Shown here: positions 24,452 through 33,053 of the stretch, in pieces
Layout: the number at the start of each line of letters is the position of its first letter
Position numbering within the stretch: position 1 is the first letter of the stretch
NCBI GenBank assembly: GCA_029776995.1
Contig: JAKOTZ010000103.1
Span: 1 to 56,369, forward strand
Source: Candidatus Hydrogenedentota bacterium
GTDB taxonomy: Bacteria; Hydrogenedentota; Hydrogenedentia; Hydrogenedentales; CAITNO01
Direction of reading: 5' to 3'
Length of the DNA: 56,369 nucleotides
Translations under genes and position numbers: made by a program
Notes under the pieces: model-generated
Database searches by the model: none
What the model saw: the letters and a program-made list of their open reading frames with translations, nothing else
Told to the model about the DNA's origin: nothing

Positions 24452-24480
24452 TTGATCCGCGCCGGCGAATTCAGCATAAT
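24452..24480 (+). promoter_or_regulatory. Promoter of the sugar permease-ribokinase pair
   Basis: TTGATC (24452-24457), a 17-base spacer and CATAAT (24475-24480) form a good sigma-70-type promoter. The -35 box equals that of tRNA-Leu. A GGCCGG/CCGGCC hairpin lies just upstream at about 24411-24430. The leader to ATG 24526 would be about 40 bases and contains GGGAGGAG. Confidence 0.75.
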
Positions 24481-24525
24481 GCCAATTGGGCCTTTGATTT
24501 CAAGTTAAAGCAGGGAGGAGCGAAC

Positions 24526-25542
24526 ATGGTAATTGTTCAATCGTACGCGCTGGCGGTGGTGATGTGCGTGATCACCATGCTGTGCTGGGGGTCGTGGGCG
24601 AATACCCAGAAGCTGGCGTCGCGGGAGTGGAGGTTCCAGCTGTTCTACTGGGATTACGCGCTGGGGGTGCTGCTGCTGACGCTGCTGTTTGCCTTCACGC
24701 TGGGGAGTTTCGGGTCCGCGGGGCGGCCGTTCCTGGCGGATCTCGCGCAGGCGGACCGGTCGAACCTGCTGAGCGCGTTTATCGGCGGCGTTATTTTTAA
24801 CTTTGCCAATATTCTGCTGGTGGTGGCCATCGATATCGCGGGGATGTCCGTGGCGTTTCCGGTGGGCATTGGGCTTGCGCTGGTGCTGGGGGTGATCGAC
24901 AATTTCCGGGAAGATCCGTCGAAGTATCAGGCGGCGGTGCTGTTTCTCGGCGTGGCCTGCGTCGCGGCGGCCATTATTCTGAACGCGCTGGCCTACCGGA
25001 AGGTGTCGACCGACCGGAAGACTTCGACCCTGGGGGTAATCATTTCCATCATCTGCGGCATTTCGATGGGATTTTTCTACGGGCGGGTGGCTTCGGCGAT
25101 GGTTACGGATTTTGCCGTTCCCGAAGCGGGAAAGCTGACGCCCTACACGGCGCTGGTCTGCTTCGCGGCGGGGCTGTTCGCGAGCAATTTCGTGTTGAAC
25201 ACGGTGGCGATGCGCTGGACCGTCAGCGGCGAGAAAGTGGATCCGCTGGACTATTTCCGCAAAGGCAGCCTGCGCCTGCATCTGATCGGCGTACTTGGGG
25301 GAGCGATCTGGGGGGTGGGGATGTCCTTCAGCATCATCGCGGGCGTCGCGGCAGGCTACGCGATTTCGTATGGGCTGGGACAGGGCGCCACGCTGGTAGC
25401 GGCGCTGTGGGGCGTGTTCATCTGGCGGGAGTTTAAAGGGGCGCCGAAAGGCACCGCTCCGCTGCTGGGGTTGATGTTTCTGTTTTACGTGGCGGGCCTG
25501 GCCCTGGTGATTGCCGGGAACCGCGCCATCTATGGCGGCTGA
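24526..25542 (+). CDS. GRP/RhaT-like sugar permease
   Basis: The 338-aa protein has about ten membrane helices. 'MLCWGSWANTQKL' near the start, 'NFANILLVVAIDIAGMSVAFPVGIGLAL' in outline and the C-terminal 'WRE.KGAP' pattern are typical of the glucose/ribose porter group of the drug/metabolite superfamily. GGGAGGAG precedes the ATG. The next gene is a ribokinase starting 16 bases after this stop, so ribose, or a nucleoside-derived pentose, is the likely substrate, moved by proton symport. The specificity is inferred from the neighbour. Codon use is more G-rich than the flanking genes but still ordinary. Confidence 0.88.
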   Translation: MVIVQSYALAVVMCVITMLCWGSWANTQKLASREWRFQLFYWDYALGVLLLTLLFAFTLGSFGSAGRPFLADLAQADRSNLLSAFIGGVIFNFANILLVVAIDIAGMSVAFPVGIGLALVLGVIDNFREDPSKYQAAVLFLGVACVAAAIILNALAYRKVSTDRKTSTLGVIISIICGISMGFFYGRVASAMVTDFAVPEAGKLTPYTALVCFAAGLFASNFVLNTVAMRWTVSGEKVDPLDYFRKGSLRLHLIGVLGGAIWGVGMSFSIIAGVAAGYAISYGLGQGATLVAALWGVFIWREFKGAPKGTAPLLGLMFLFYVAGLALVIAGNRAIYGG

Positions 25543-25558
25543 CGGGGAGGGACCGGTT

Positions 25559-26488
25559 ATGTCAGGCAGGATTGTGGTTGTCGGCAGTTCAAACACGGAC
25601 ATGATCATCCAGTGTGAACGGATACCCCGTCCCGGCGAGACGGTGCTGGGCGGTCGTTTTTCCATGGCAGCCGGGGGCAAGGGCGCCAATCAGGCGGTGG
25701 CGGCGGCGCGCGCCGGAGGACAGGTAACGTTCGTAGCCCGGGTGGGGGACGACCTGTTCGGTGAAAATGCCATTGCCGGGTTCAGGCGGGACGGCATAGA
25801 CGTTACCCACGTGCTGAAAACGCCGGACGCGGCGTCCGGCATCGCGCTGATCATGGTGGACCGGGGGGGCGAGAACAGCATTGCCGTGGCTTCGGGCGCG
25901 AACGGCCTGCTTACTCCGGACGACGTGGAAGCGGCGGAACCGCCCCTGGCCGGCGCGGCCTGCGCGCTGGCCCAGCTGGAGGTGCCCATCGATACCGTTC
26001 AGCGGGCCATGGAACTGGCTTTCCGAAAGGGCGTTCGGACAATTCTGAATCCCGCGCCGGCCCGGGAACTGCCGGACGCGCTGCTGGAGACGGTCGGCAT
26101 CCTGACCCCCAACGAAAGCGAGGCGGAACTGCTGACAGGCCTGCCGGTCCGCGATGAGACGGAAGCGGCGCGCGTGGCCGCGCGGCTGGCGGAACGGGGT
26201 CCCCGGACCATACTGATCACCCTGGGCGCCCGGGGGGTGTATGTCCATGACCCGGAATGGTCGGGGACAGTTCCCGGGTTCCCGGTGGAGGCCGTGGACA
26301 CCACCGCGGCGGGGGACGTGTTCAACGGCGCGCTGGCGGCGGCGCTTTCCGAAGGCAAAAGCCTGCGTGACGCGGTGCGGTTCGGCTGCGCGGCGGCCGC
26401 AATATCGGTTACCCGGCTGGGCGCCCAGCCGTCCGCGCCGACGCGGCCGGAAATAGAGGAATTCCTGGCGGCCCGCGCCGAAAAGTAA
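25559..26488 (+). CDS. rbsK: Ribokinase
   Basis: The 309-aa PfkB-family kinase phosphorylates ribose at O5 with ATP. It has 'VVGSSNTDMIIQCERIPRPG' at the N-terminus, 'AAGGKGANQAVAAARAGG' (the GG switch and sugar site), 'ILTPNESEAELLTG' and the C-terminal 'VDTTAAGDVFNGALAAAL' with the anion hole and catalytic Asp. ATG 25559 has GGGGAGGG upstream; an earlier in-frame ATG at 25511 overlaps the permease and lacks a site. The product feeds ribose-5-phosphate to the pentose phosphate pathway and PRPP synthesis. It forms a two-gene unit with the permease. Confidence 0.94.
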   Translation: MSGRIVVVGSSNTDMIIQCERIPRPGETVLGGRFSMAAGGKGANQAVAAARAGGQVTFVARVGDDLFGENAIAGFRRDGIDVTHVLKTPDAASGIALIMVDRGGENSIAVASGANGLLTPDDVEAAEPPLAGAACALAQLEVPIDTVQRAMELAFRKGVRTILNPAPARELPDALLETVGILTPNESEAELLTGLPVRDETEAARVAARLAERGPRTILITLGARGVYVHDPEWSGTVPGFPVEAVDTTAAGDVFNGALAAALSEGKSLRDAVRFGCAAAAISVTRLGAQPSAPTRPEIEEFLAARAEK

Positions 26489-26513
26489 CCCCCATCTCCT
26501 TCGGGTGATTTTT

Positions 26514-27254
26514 TCAGGGGAAGCGTTGCGTTTTAAGCGCTTTTTTGTCCGCGGGAAGGGGAATAGACGCCACGTGTGATTTTGCCAGTGCCAGGAATTT
26601 TTCACGGGTAAGCTGTGCTGAGATATCCCGGGCGGGCATTTCCGATTTTGCGGATGGTGCGTTGCCGGGTGACGGATTATCCGCCAGAGACGATCGGCAT
26701 GCCACAGGTTGATGGGATTCTGGCACTGGCGAATTCGGACCAGAAAGGGGCGGACGGCCCTGGTCGGTTCCGGAAACATGGGATGTACCGGCATTAGGGC
26801 GGCCAGCCGGCGATGGTTGCGGCTGGTGGGAAGCAGGGGCCGGTGAGGGGCGTTTGACAGACGGACCGGCAGTTTCCTGGGTTGATGCACGGTCAGGGAT
26901 GGCATTCCCGTCCGGCATGGCGCCGGAAGTAATTTCTGCCCTGAGGGATTCCAATTGCGCGATGGCCTCCCGGCGAAGGGAGGAGATCTGCCCCAACAGC
27001 GATGCCGAGGGCATCCCCGCGGGCGTTTCTTCCATCCCGGCAAAGACGCGGGATTCAATGGTCTCCGCCATCAGCAGGAGGGAAACGGCATGGGCCAGAC
27101 GCACCGCGCGGACGGGGTCATTTTCCATCGCGTCCGATCCGCCGCAGGAACGCAGTAAGGTTTGGGCCAGGGTTTTCCAGGCCTGCGCGGTGGTGTCTCC
27201 GCAGGAGGGGACCCGGGCGGCAAGGCATTCAGGCAGTGTGGCGGCAGCGTTCAT
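26514..27254 (-). CDS. Proline-rich protein of unknown function (246 aa)
   Basis: ATG 27254 follows GGAGG at good spacing, which I prefer over in-frame starts up to 27521 that run through low-complexity AT-rich sequence. The first 120 residues are helical ('QAWKTLAQTLLRSC', 'RLAHAVSLLLMAETIESRVF', 'ISSLRREAIAQLESLRAEI') and could form a coiled bundle. Residues about 125-215 are disordered and rich in Pro, Ser and Ala. The C-terminus again becomes helical and basic ('REKFLALAKSH', 'LPADKKALKTQ'). No signal peptide is seen. It is transcribed away from the chemoreceptor gene and may share its regulatory region. I recognise no family; FlgN-like chaperones have a similar helical N-terminus, but this is only a resemblance. 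Confidence 0.65.
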   Translation of the reverse strand: MNAAATLPECLAARVPSCGDTTAQAWKTLAQTLLRSCGGSDAMENDPVRAVRLAHAVSLLLMAETIESRVFAGMEETPAGMPSASLLGQISSLRREAIAQLESLRAEITSGAMPDGNAIPDRASTQETAGPSVKRPSPAPASHQPQPSPAGRPNAGTSHVSGTDQGRPPLSGPNSPVPESHQPVACRSSLADNPSPGNAPSAKSEMPARDISAQLTREKFLALAKSHVASIPLPADKKALKTQRFP

Positions 27255-27623
27255 TACAGGATCCTCCGGAATGTGAGAGTTTTGCCGGAACAGTCCGCCC
27301 GGAACGTCCCGGCACATGAAGCGACGGGAGAGGGGTGTGGCGGATTGTTTTGCCGGTGTTGACGCAAAATGTCCCCCTATATATATAGGCATTTTGTTGC
27401 GTTTTTCAGGGCACGCGGGGGAGGGTATTCTGTTGCGTGGAAGATGTAAAGAGAAGCGTTTTTGGGGGACCTGCAAGACATTTTTCAAAAAATTGAAGTT
27501 GTTTTTATTGTTTTTATACATAAATTTGCTGTTTTTTCATAAAAAAATAAATTTAAGTTGGATTCGGTGTATAATAGTAAAACGTCTGAATCATGTGGTC
27601 TACACGAAGAAAAGGCGACCGCC
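27255..27623. promoter_or_regulatory. Divergent intergenic region with nested palindromes and a TATAAT box
   Basis: The gap between the proline-rich gene and the chemoreceptor is AT-rich after 27470. CAAAATG (27365-27371) and CATTTTG (27390-27396) flank a perfect 14-base palindrome CCTATATATATAGG (27376-27389), a likely regulator site. TATAAT at 27570-27575 is a plausible -10 box for the chemoreceptor; no good -35 is visible. There is no RNA motif. Confidence 0.5.
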
Positions 27624-29468
27624 ATGGAAAAATACGCGCTTCGCACCCGCCTGCTGGTGACCCTGATCGGTTCGGCAGCAGCCGTACTGCTGGTGAATAC
27701 CGTATTGGTATTTGGCATGACCTACCGCTCGGCCCGATCCGACGCGCGCGAGCTGCTTTCGGCTACTGCGGAACAGTACGCCCGAGAAACGGGGAATACC
27801 CTGGGTGAGGCGCTGGCTGTTGCCCGGATCATGGCGCTGGCGGCCCGGGAGACAGCAACGCACCCGGACCAATGCCAGCGGGAACATCTTGATGGCCTGT
27901 ATGTGCGAGTTCTTGAAGAACATCCGCTGTACTTTGGCACCTGGCTGCAGACGCTGCCCGGGCGTTTCGACGGACGAGACGAACAGTACACGGGCAAGTA
28001 TGAGGGCAACGAGGGCGGGGACTACCAGCCCTACGCGCTGCGGAGCAAGGATGGGATCAGCCTGACTTACTCCAATTTCGCCGAGTGTGAGAATGAGGAC
28101 TATTTCACTATTCCCATGCAAACCGGCAAAGAAGCGGTTGTGGAGCCTTATCGGGAACCCGAGGCGGACAATATCCTGATGACCAGCGTGTGCGTTCCGG
28201 CCATGGATGCGGAGGGAAAACCTTTCCTGGTGGCGGGAGTGGACATTGTGCTGGAGTCGCTGAATGAAATGGTTGGCCAGATCAAGCCCCTGGGCACCGG
28301 AGGAGCCATGCTGGTCACGGCAGGGGGCACCATTGTCGGGCATCTCCAGGGGGACCTCGCCGGCAAGACGCTGGAAGAAGCCGGGGTCCCGGCGTCCCTA
28401 TCTCAGGCCTTGAGCGGAGAGGGTGGCGGCATTTTCGACATGTATAACCCCGAATGCGGCGGATGGTGCACGGTTGCGATCTCACCGGTTTTGATGGGCC
28501 GGGCGCCCCAGCAGTGGTATCTGGTAGTTTGGGCGCCAAACCGGGATATTTACCGCCACGCGTATCGGCTCGGTTTGGTGATGGGCGCCCTCGGGCTGCT
28601 GACCCTGCTGATCCTTAGCGCGGTGATTATGGCGACGGTGCGCCGCCAGGCACGTTTCCTGGATGGATTAAGCCGGACCCTGGAGGAGAAATCCGGGGAA
28701 ATCCGGGAGGCGGCGGCGCATTCCGCTGACGCGAGCGGCGATCTGGCGCAGGGGGTTTCCGAAGAAGCCGCGTCTCTGGAGGAGACTTCCGCGGCCCTCC
28801 GTGAAATCGAGGCGATGACCGAAACGAATAACGAGCGGGTTAACGAACTGCGGGACCTTTCCGCTTCATTAAGCACGGCCATGCGCAACGGCAGCGAGGC
28901 GATGACACGGCTTAACGGGCTGATGGAAGATATCCGTAAGTCCGCGGGCGAAACCGCCAGGATTATCCGCGCCATTGATGAGATTGCTTTCCAGACCAAT
29001 CTGCTGGCCCTGAACGCGGCGGTGGAAGCGGCGCGGGCGGGGGAGGCGGGCAAGGGGTTTGCCGTGGTGGCCGAGGAGGTGCGGGCGCTGGCCCAGCGCA
29101 GCGCCGAGGCCGCGCGCAATACCTCGTCGCTGCTGGAGGCGTCACGGCAGGCCGCGGAAGCCGGCGGGGCGGCCGCGGAAGAAACCGGGGCGATCCTGCA
29201 GGACGCGGTGAAAGACGCGGAACGGGTGGCCGTGGTCTCCGCGGAGGTTGCCGAGGCCAGTGAACAGCAGACCAAGGGCATAAGCCAGGTCAGCAGCGCC
29301 ATTTCCCAGCTGGAACAGGTTACGCAGACCAGCGCCGCCACGGCTGAAGAGATCGCGGCGACGGCGGCCAGCTTAAAACAGTGCGCGGCCGAGCTGGACC
29401 AGTGGATGATACGGTTGGACCATTACGTGCGCGGCGCGCGGCATGCGGCGGAGACGGACGTGCCCTGA
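27624..29468 (+). CDS. Methyl-accepting chemotaxis protein with dCache-like sensor
   Basis: The 614-aa receptor starts with a membrane helix (residues 9-32), followed by a periplasmic domain of about 250 residues of dCache type ('[17 protein letters not shown]', '[15 protein letters not shown]', '[16 protein letters not shown]'). A second membrane helix near residue 320 ('[20 protein letters not shown]') is followed by a helix that does not look like a canonical HAMP domain. The cytoplasmic hairpin tip is standard: '[20 protein letters not shown]' with '[20 protein letters not shown]'. ATG 27624 is chosen over an upstream in-frame ATG because the hydrophobic helix follows it and AAGGCG precedes it. 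It probably signals through CheA/CheW encoded elsewhere. The ligand is unknown. Confidence 0.93.
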   Translation: MEKYALRTRLLVTLIGSAAAVLLVNTVLVFGMTYRSARSDARELLSATAEQYARETGNTLGEALAVARIMALAARETATHPDQCQREHLDGLYVRVLEEHPLYFGTWLQTLPGRFDGRDEQYTGKYEGNEGGDYQPYALRSKDGISLTYSNFAECENEDYFTIPMQTGKEAVVEPYREPEADNILMTSVCVPAMDAEGKPFLVAGVDIVLESLNEMVGQIKPLGTGGAMLVTAGGTIVGHLQGDLAGKTLEEAGVPASLSQALSGEGGGIFDMYNPECGGWCTVAISPVLMGRAPQQWYLVVWAPNRDIYRHAYRLGLVMGALGLLTLLILSAVIMATVRRQARFLDGLSRTLEEKSGEIREAAAHSADASGDLAQGVSEEAASLEETSAALREIEAMTETNNERVNELRDLSASLSTAMRNGSEAMTRLNGLMEDIRKSAGETARIIRAIDEIAFQTNLLALNAAVEAARAGEAGKGFAVVAEEVRALAQRSAEAARNTSSLLEASRQAAEAGGAAAEETGAILQDAVKDAERVAVVSAEVAEASEQQTKGISQVSSAISQLEQVTQTSAATAEEIAATAASLKQCAAELDQWMIRLDHYVRGARHAAETDVP

Positions 29469-29533
29469 GCCGATTTGTTTCGGGGAAGGGCGGGATATAC
29501 AATGTACCCATGCTAAGGACAGGAGGAACTACG

Positions 29534-30844
29534 ATGCGTAAATTTTGTCTGGGCATAGCGGCGGTTCTGTTCGCGGCGGTCGGCATGGCGGAACTGCAGG
29601 AAGTGCGGGTGGGCGGATCGCTGTCCATCGCGGGTTGGTACTACGATTACGATTCGATCGAGACGGACGCGTATTACGACCAGTGGATCCGCCTGAACGC
29701 GGAAGCGAAATTCTCGGAGAACGTGTCGGCGTTTATCGAATTCGATTCGTATGACGTCTGGGGCGAGGATTTCCGGTCGGATTATCTGCGCGGGCTTGAT
29801 TTGCGGGCGGACAGCTCGGACGACGTGGAGGTCTACCAGGCCTATATCGAGGCGGCTAACCTTTGGAACACGCCACTCCGGCTGCGGGTGGGCCGGCAGG
29901 AGCTGATGTTCGGAAGCGAATGGCTGATCGGGAACAACAGCAACGCATCGACGGTTTTCGGGCTGTCTTTTGACGCGGTCCGGGCGACCTGGGAAGCGGA
30001 TACCTGGAGCATTGACGCGGTGACCGCGAAGCTGGCCGAGCGGTTTGGCCGTTTCGCCCAGGATGACACCGACCTGTATATGATCTACGGGACCTGCCGG
30101 GCGCTGGAAGACCATGAGTTTGACGTGTACTGGATTTACGTGCGGGACGATCTGGGAACTGTCGCGTATCCGGTGGACCTGCATACGATTGGCATTCGCG
30201 CGGCGGGGAGCTTCGGCAACCTGGATTACGAAGCGGAGTTCGCGTGGCAGCTGGGCGAGGTGGATGACGTGCCGTCGGCATGTCCTTTTGGATTTGGCGA
30301 CGCGGACGTGGATTACGATACCCCGGGGCTGACGGCCACGGTGGGTTATACTTTCGAGTGCTGCTGGACGCCACGGCCCTTTGTGGGCTTTACGTGGCTG
30401 AGCGGGGGCGACCCGGACCACAGCGCGTGGTCCAACGACCGGACGCTGCCGTTCAACCGGCTTTTCTCGGATGTGTCCTATTCGGAATTCCTGTATTTCA
30501 CGGAGCTGTCGAATGTGCTGGTGTATTCGGCGGGCCTGGACCTGCAGCCGACCGAATGCCTGGCGCTCAGCCTTGTCGTTTCCAAACTGGAGGTGGATGA
30601 AGCGTATGACAATCCGGCCCTGTTTGGCGGCGGCAAACTGGACGACGACCTGGGCTGGGAAATGGCGGTATCCGCGGAATACCAGTACACGGAAGACCTG
30701 CTGTTCTACGCGACGTACGCGCACCTGTTCGGGGATGACGGCCTGGCGGGGAACTATGTCGTGAGCAGCGGCCTCAGCCCGTGGGACGGCAGCGCGGATG
30801 ACGATTATAACGCGGTGTACGCGGGAATGGAGATATCATTCTGA
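29534..30844 (+). CDS. Outer-membrane beta-barrel protein, alginate-export/porin-like
   Basis: The 436-aa protein has a signal peptide (cleavage after 'AVGMA') and then alternating strands rich in Asp, Tyr and Trp: 'VRVGGSLSIAGWYYDYD', 'RLNAEAKFSENVSAFIEFD', 'LRVGRQELMFGSEWLIG', 'LEVDEAYDNPALFGG', ending 'NAVYAGMEISF' with a terminal Phe, a common outer-membrane signal for barrels. 'RLRVGRQELMFG' is typical of the alginate-export type of specific porins. AGGAGG lies seven bases before the ATG. It begins 66 bases after the chemoreceptor stop. Chemotaxis to a ligand and its uptake could be linked, but this is inference. Several cysteines ('CCWTP') are unusual for porins. Confidence 0.82.
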   Translation: MRKFCLGIAAVLFAAVGMAELQEVRVGGSLSIAGWYYDYDSIETDAYYDQWIRLNAEAKFSENVSAFIEFDSYDVWGEDFRSDYLRGLDLRADSSDDVEVYQAYIEAANLWNTPLRLRVGRQELMFGSEWLIGNNSNASTVFGLSFDAVRATWEADTWSIDAVTAKLAERFGRFAQDDTDLYMIYGTCRALEDHEFDVYWIYVRDDLGTVAYPVDLHTIGIRAAGSFGNLDYEAEFAWQLGEVDDVPSACPFGFGDADVDYDTPGLTATVGYTFECCWTPRPFVGFTWLSGGDPDHSAWSNDRTLPFNRLFSDVSYSEFLYFTELSNVLVYSAGLDLQPTECLALSLVVSKLEVDEAYDNPALFGGGKLDDDLGWEMAVSAEYQYTEDLLFYATYAHLFGDDGLAGNYVVSSGLSPWDGSADDDYNAVYAGMEISF

Positions 30845-30888
30845 GCGGCGTCTCTTCCGCGGATTCGCGCTGACAGGAACAGCAGGGC

Positions 30889-31866
30889 TTACGGACAGCC
30901 GTTTGCGCTTCCGGCATCTGAGGGAGTGGAGGCCGGTCCGCGGCGGTCCATGACCCAGGCGGAGCCTGGGAGCTTCTTAGCGGCTTTTTTCACTTCGGCG
31001 GCGCGGGCGCTAAGTTCTGCGATGTGCGTTGCGCCGCAGATTCCCGTGTCCACCACCGCGATGGAGCATCCCATAACGGGGAAGAACCTGCGGTTTCCCT
31101 GCCGGTCCACCGATTCGATGCCACCGCGGGCGACATCCTCCGGATCGTAAAAATCGGGCACGACCAGGTCGAAATATTCGCAGATTTCGGTGCAGACGCG
31201 GGAGGTCAGCTCAGGCGGCAGCAGCAGGATGAAATCATCGCCGCCGACATGGCCGAGCCACGCGTCGGGATGTCCGGCCCGGCGGACCACATTGGCGAGG
31301 ACCCGGGCGGTCATTCGGAGGACCTCGTCTCCACGGTTGAACCCATATTTGTCGTTATAGGGCTTGAAGTGGTCGAGGTCGACGTAAGCCATGGCGAAGC
31401 GCTGGCCTCCGCGCAGTCGGCGCTCGGCTTCGCGGATGATGGTGAGATTGCCGGGAAGCCCGGTCAGCGGGTTCGCGTTGATATCCCGGGCGGAACGGAT
31501 CACGCACAACCGCAGGCGCGCGGCAACTTCGTCCATGTCGCGGGGCAGCACAAGATAGTCATCGGCGCGCAACTGCTCCCAGTCCACGCGCGGCGGGTCG
31601 CCAGACCGCATAAAAAGGAGCAAGGGCAGATGCCCGTAGGCCGCATCGGATTTAATGCTCTCGATGATGGTCCGCCCGCGGGGATCCTCCGGGTCATACC
31701 AGCAGGCCATGCAGTCAGGCGGATGCTGGGCGATCCACTCGAAAAGGGCGGCGTGATCATCGCCGAATATGACCTCAAACCCGCCGTCGGCCAGTTTTTC
31801 GCGCAAGGAGGCGCTGAATTCTTCAGGGAGATGAAACAGCAGGACCCTTGGACGGCGTTCTGACAT
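30889..31866 (-). CDS. Diguanylate cyclase with pseudo-receiver domain
   Basis: The 325-aa protein has a receiver-like domain (residues 1-130) followed by a GGDEF domain from about 130. The catalytic loop reads 'GHVGGDDFILLL', intact as GGDDF, with 'YVDLDHFKPYNDKYGFNRGD' as the metal and substrate region. No I-site RxxD is evident. The receiver part lacks the phospho-Asp (the position reads Trp/Tyr in 'MACWYDPEDP'), the acidic pair and the Lys, so it is a pseudo-receiver. The gene starts two bases after the HDOD gene stop and probably ends its operon. It likely makes c-di-GMP under control of a protein or small ligand rather than phosphorylation. Confidence 0.85.
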   Translation of the reverse strand: MSERRPRVLLFHLPEEFSASLREKLADGGFEVIFGDDHAALFEWIAQHPPDCMACWYDPEDPRGRTIIESIKSDAAYGHLPLLLFMRSGDPPRVDWEQLRADDYLVLPRDMDEVAARLRLCVIRSARDINANPLTGLPGNLTIIREAERRLRGGQRFAMAYVDLDHFKPYNDKYGFNRGDEVLRMTARVLANVVRRAGHPDAWLGHVGGDDFILLLPPELTSRVCTEICEYFDLVVPDFYDPEDVARGGIESVDRQGNRRFFPVMGCSIAVVDTGICGATHIAELSARAAEVKKAAKKLPGSAWVMDRRGPASTPSDAGSANGCP

Positions 31867-31868
31867 GG

Positions 31869-32753
31869 TTATTTCCTGTTGCCGCCTGCCGTTTCCCCGG
31901 CCAGCACATCGGCGCCTTTTTTAAACTCCATGTCCACCGCCGAAATGGTTTCCGCGATTTGTCGGTCCGAAAACCCCAGGGACTCCATGGCGGCGCCGTC
32001 GACAGGGGGCATTACGGGATCGCCCGGGTCGCCGAGGCCGAGCGCCCTGGCGATGGCGTCCGCCATCTGGATCAGGGCCGCATCGGAAGCGACAGTTTTT
32101 GCGGCGCGGGGAGTATGGTGGAAAACCATAACATCCTCGATGCGCGCAGGCAGATGCCATGCCTGGGAAATCCACGCGCCGGTCAGGGTGTGGTCGGCGC
32201 CAAAGACGTGCCGTTCGGCTTCAGCGATATGGCAGCGTTTTTCGGCGGCAACAGTGAGGGCCAGATTATAGTGGTCGGGAAAGAGATGGGCCAGCACCAC
32301 TTTGCCCAGGTCATGCAACAGGCCGGCGATCATGATTTCTTCGGCGTCTTTTCGTCCCAGCTGCCTGGCCAGCGCCCGCGCGGCCAGGGCTGTGCCCAGG
32401 CTGTGTCCCCACAGTCCCGGGGTCCGGCTGGAAAAGTGGTCAAACACGGCCATGGAGAGCACCAGGCCGCGGACTACGTTGAATCCGAGCAGCACCAGGG
32501 CGTGGGAGACGGAAGAGATTCGTCCGGGGAACCCATAGAGGGGGGAGTTCACCAGCCGCAGGATTTTGGCGCTCATGACCTGATCACGGGAGACGAGCTC
32601 CGCCACGTCCTTTGGGCCGGCATCGGCATTGTCCATCATGGCGACAACCGCCCTGACGATACCGGGCAGGGTGGGCAGGGATGCCAGATCCTGGACCCGC
32701 CGCTTGACGAATTCCATGTTCCGGATCAGTTCAGGGGCGGGCGAATCAGCCAT
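31869..32753 (-). CDS. HDOD domain protein
   Basis: The 294-aa protein is an HDOD signalling module. 'LPTLPGIVRAVVAMMDN', 'DVAELVSRDQVMSAKILRLV' and 'SVSHALVLLGFNVVRGLVLS' are the family patterns. 'IAGLLHDLGKVVLAHLFP' keeps an HD motif, whereas many HDOD proteins have lost it, so phosphohydrolase activity is possible but not proven. HDOD proteins often link c-di-GMP, cyclic nucleotides and two-component signalling. It is flanked by a stand-alone DUF3391-like module upstream and a GGDEF protein downstream, separated by a few bases each, which suggests a small signalling operon. Confidence 0.9.
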   Translation of the reverse strand: MADSPAPELIRNMEFVKRRVQDLASLPTLPGIVRAVVAMMDNADAGPKDVAELVSRDQVMSAKILRLVNSPLYGFPGRISSVSHALVLLGFNVVRGLVLSMAVFDHFSSRTPGLWGHSLGTALAARALARQLGRKDAEEIMIAGLLHDLGKVVLAHLFPDHYNLALTVAAEKRCHIAEAERHVFGADHTLTGAWISQAWHLPARIEDVMVFHHTPRAAKTVASDAALIQMADAIARALGLGDPGDPVMPPVDGAAMESLGFSDRQIAETISAVDMEFKKGADVLAGETAGGNRK

Positions 32754-32758
32754 GCCAG

Positions 32759-33052
32759 TCAGTTCCTCATGCTGTTGAGCACTTCAGTCACCAGGCGCCG
32801 CAACCGGAGCAGAAAAGGGTCCGATATGCCCTCGAACCGGGCGTCCAGTTCCGCGATACGCCGGTCAATTTCAGGATTGTTGTCCAGATCCTGCCGGACG
32901 AAAACGTGAGTTACTCCCGCGTTGCGGAGCCGGGTAATGGCCTGTTCGGTGAGTACGAAGCCCGGCGGGCAGAGCACCGCGCCGGCGGCGTTCCGTACTT
33001 CTTCGGCGATGACTTCGCCGGGTTTCAGGCAGTCAACCGGTTTCTGAGGCAT
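32759..33052 (-). CDS. Stand-alone DUF3391-like module (97 aa)
   Basis: The product starts 'CLKPGEVIAEEVRNAAGAVL' and 'PPGFVLTEQAITRLRNAGVTHVFV', the pattern seen at the N-terminus of HD-GYP and other c-di-GMP proteins (DUF3391-like). Here it stands alone, followed by an acidic helical tail 'PEIDRRIAELDARFEGI'. It overlaps its neighbours tightly: the ATG lies one base after the PHP gene stop, and the HDOD gene starts five bases after its stop. It may bind the HDOD protein in trans and act as a sensor module. The family match is by pattern, so moderate confidence. Confidence 0.65.
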   Translation of the reverse strand: MPQKPVDCLKPGEVIAEEVRNAAGAVLCPPGFVLTEQAITRLRNAGVTHVFVRQDLDNNPEIDRRIAELDARFEGISDPFLLRLRRLVTEVLNSMRN

Positions 33053-33053
33053 G

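Noticed and set aside
25589-27058. 489-codon open frame spanning ribokinase and the proline-rich gene on the minus strand
   Set aside because: It overlaps ribokinase antisense and the proline-rich gene in another frame, with no ribosome site.
29513-30724. 403-codon open frame opposite the porin gene
   Set aside because: Antisense shadow; the sense strand has a signal peptide and a ribosome site.
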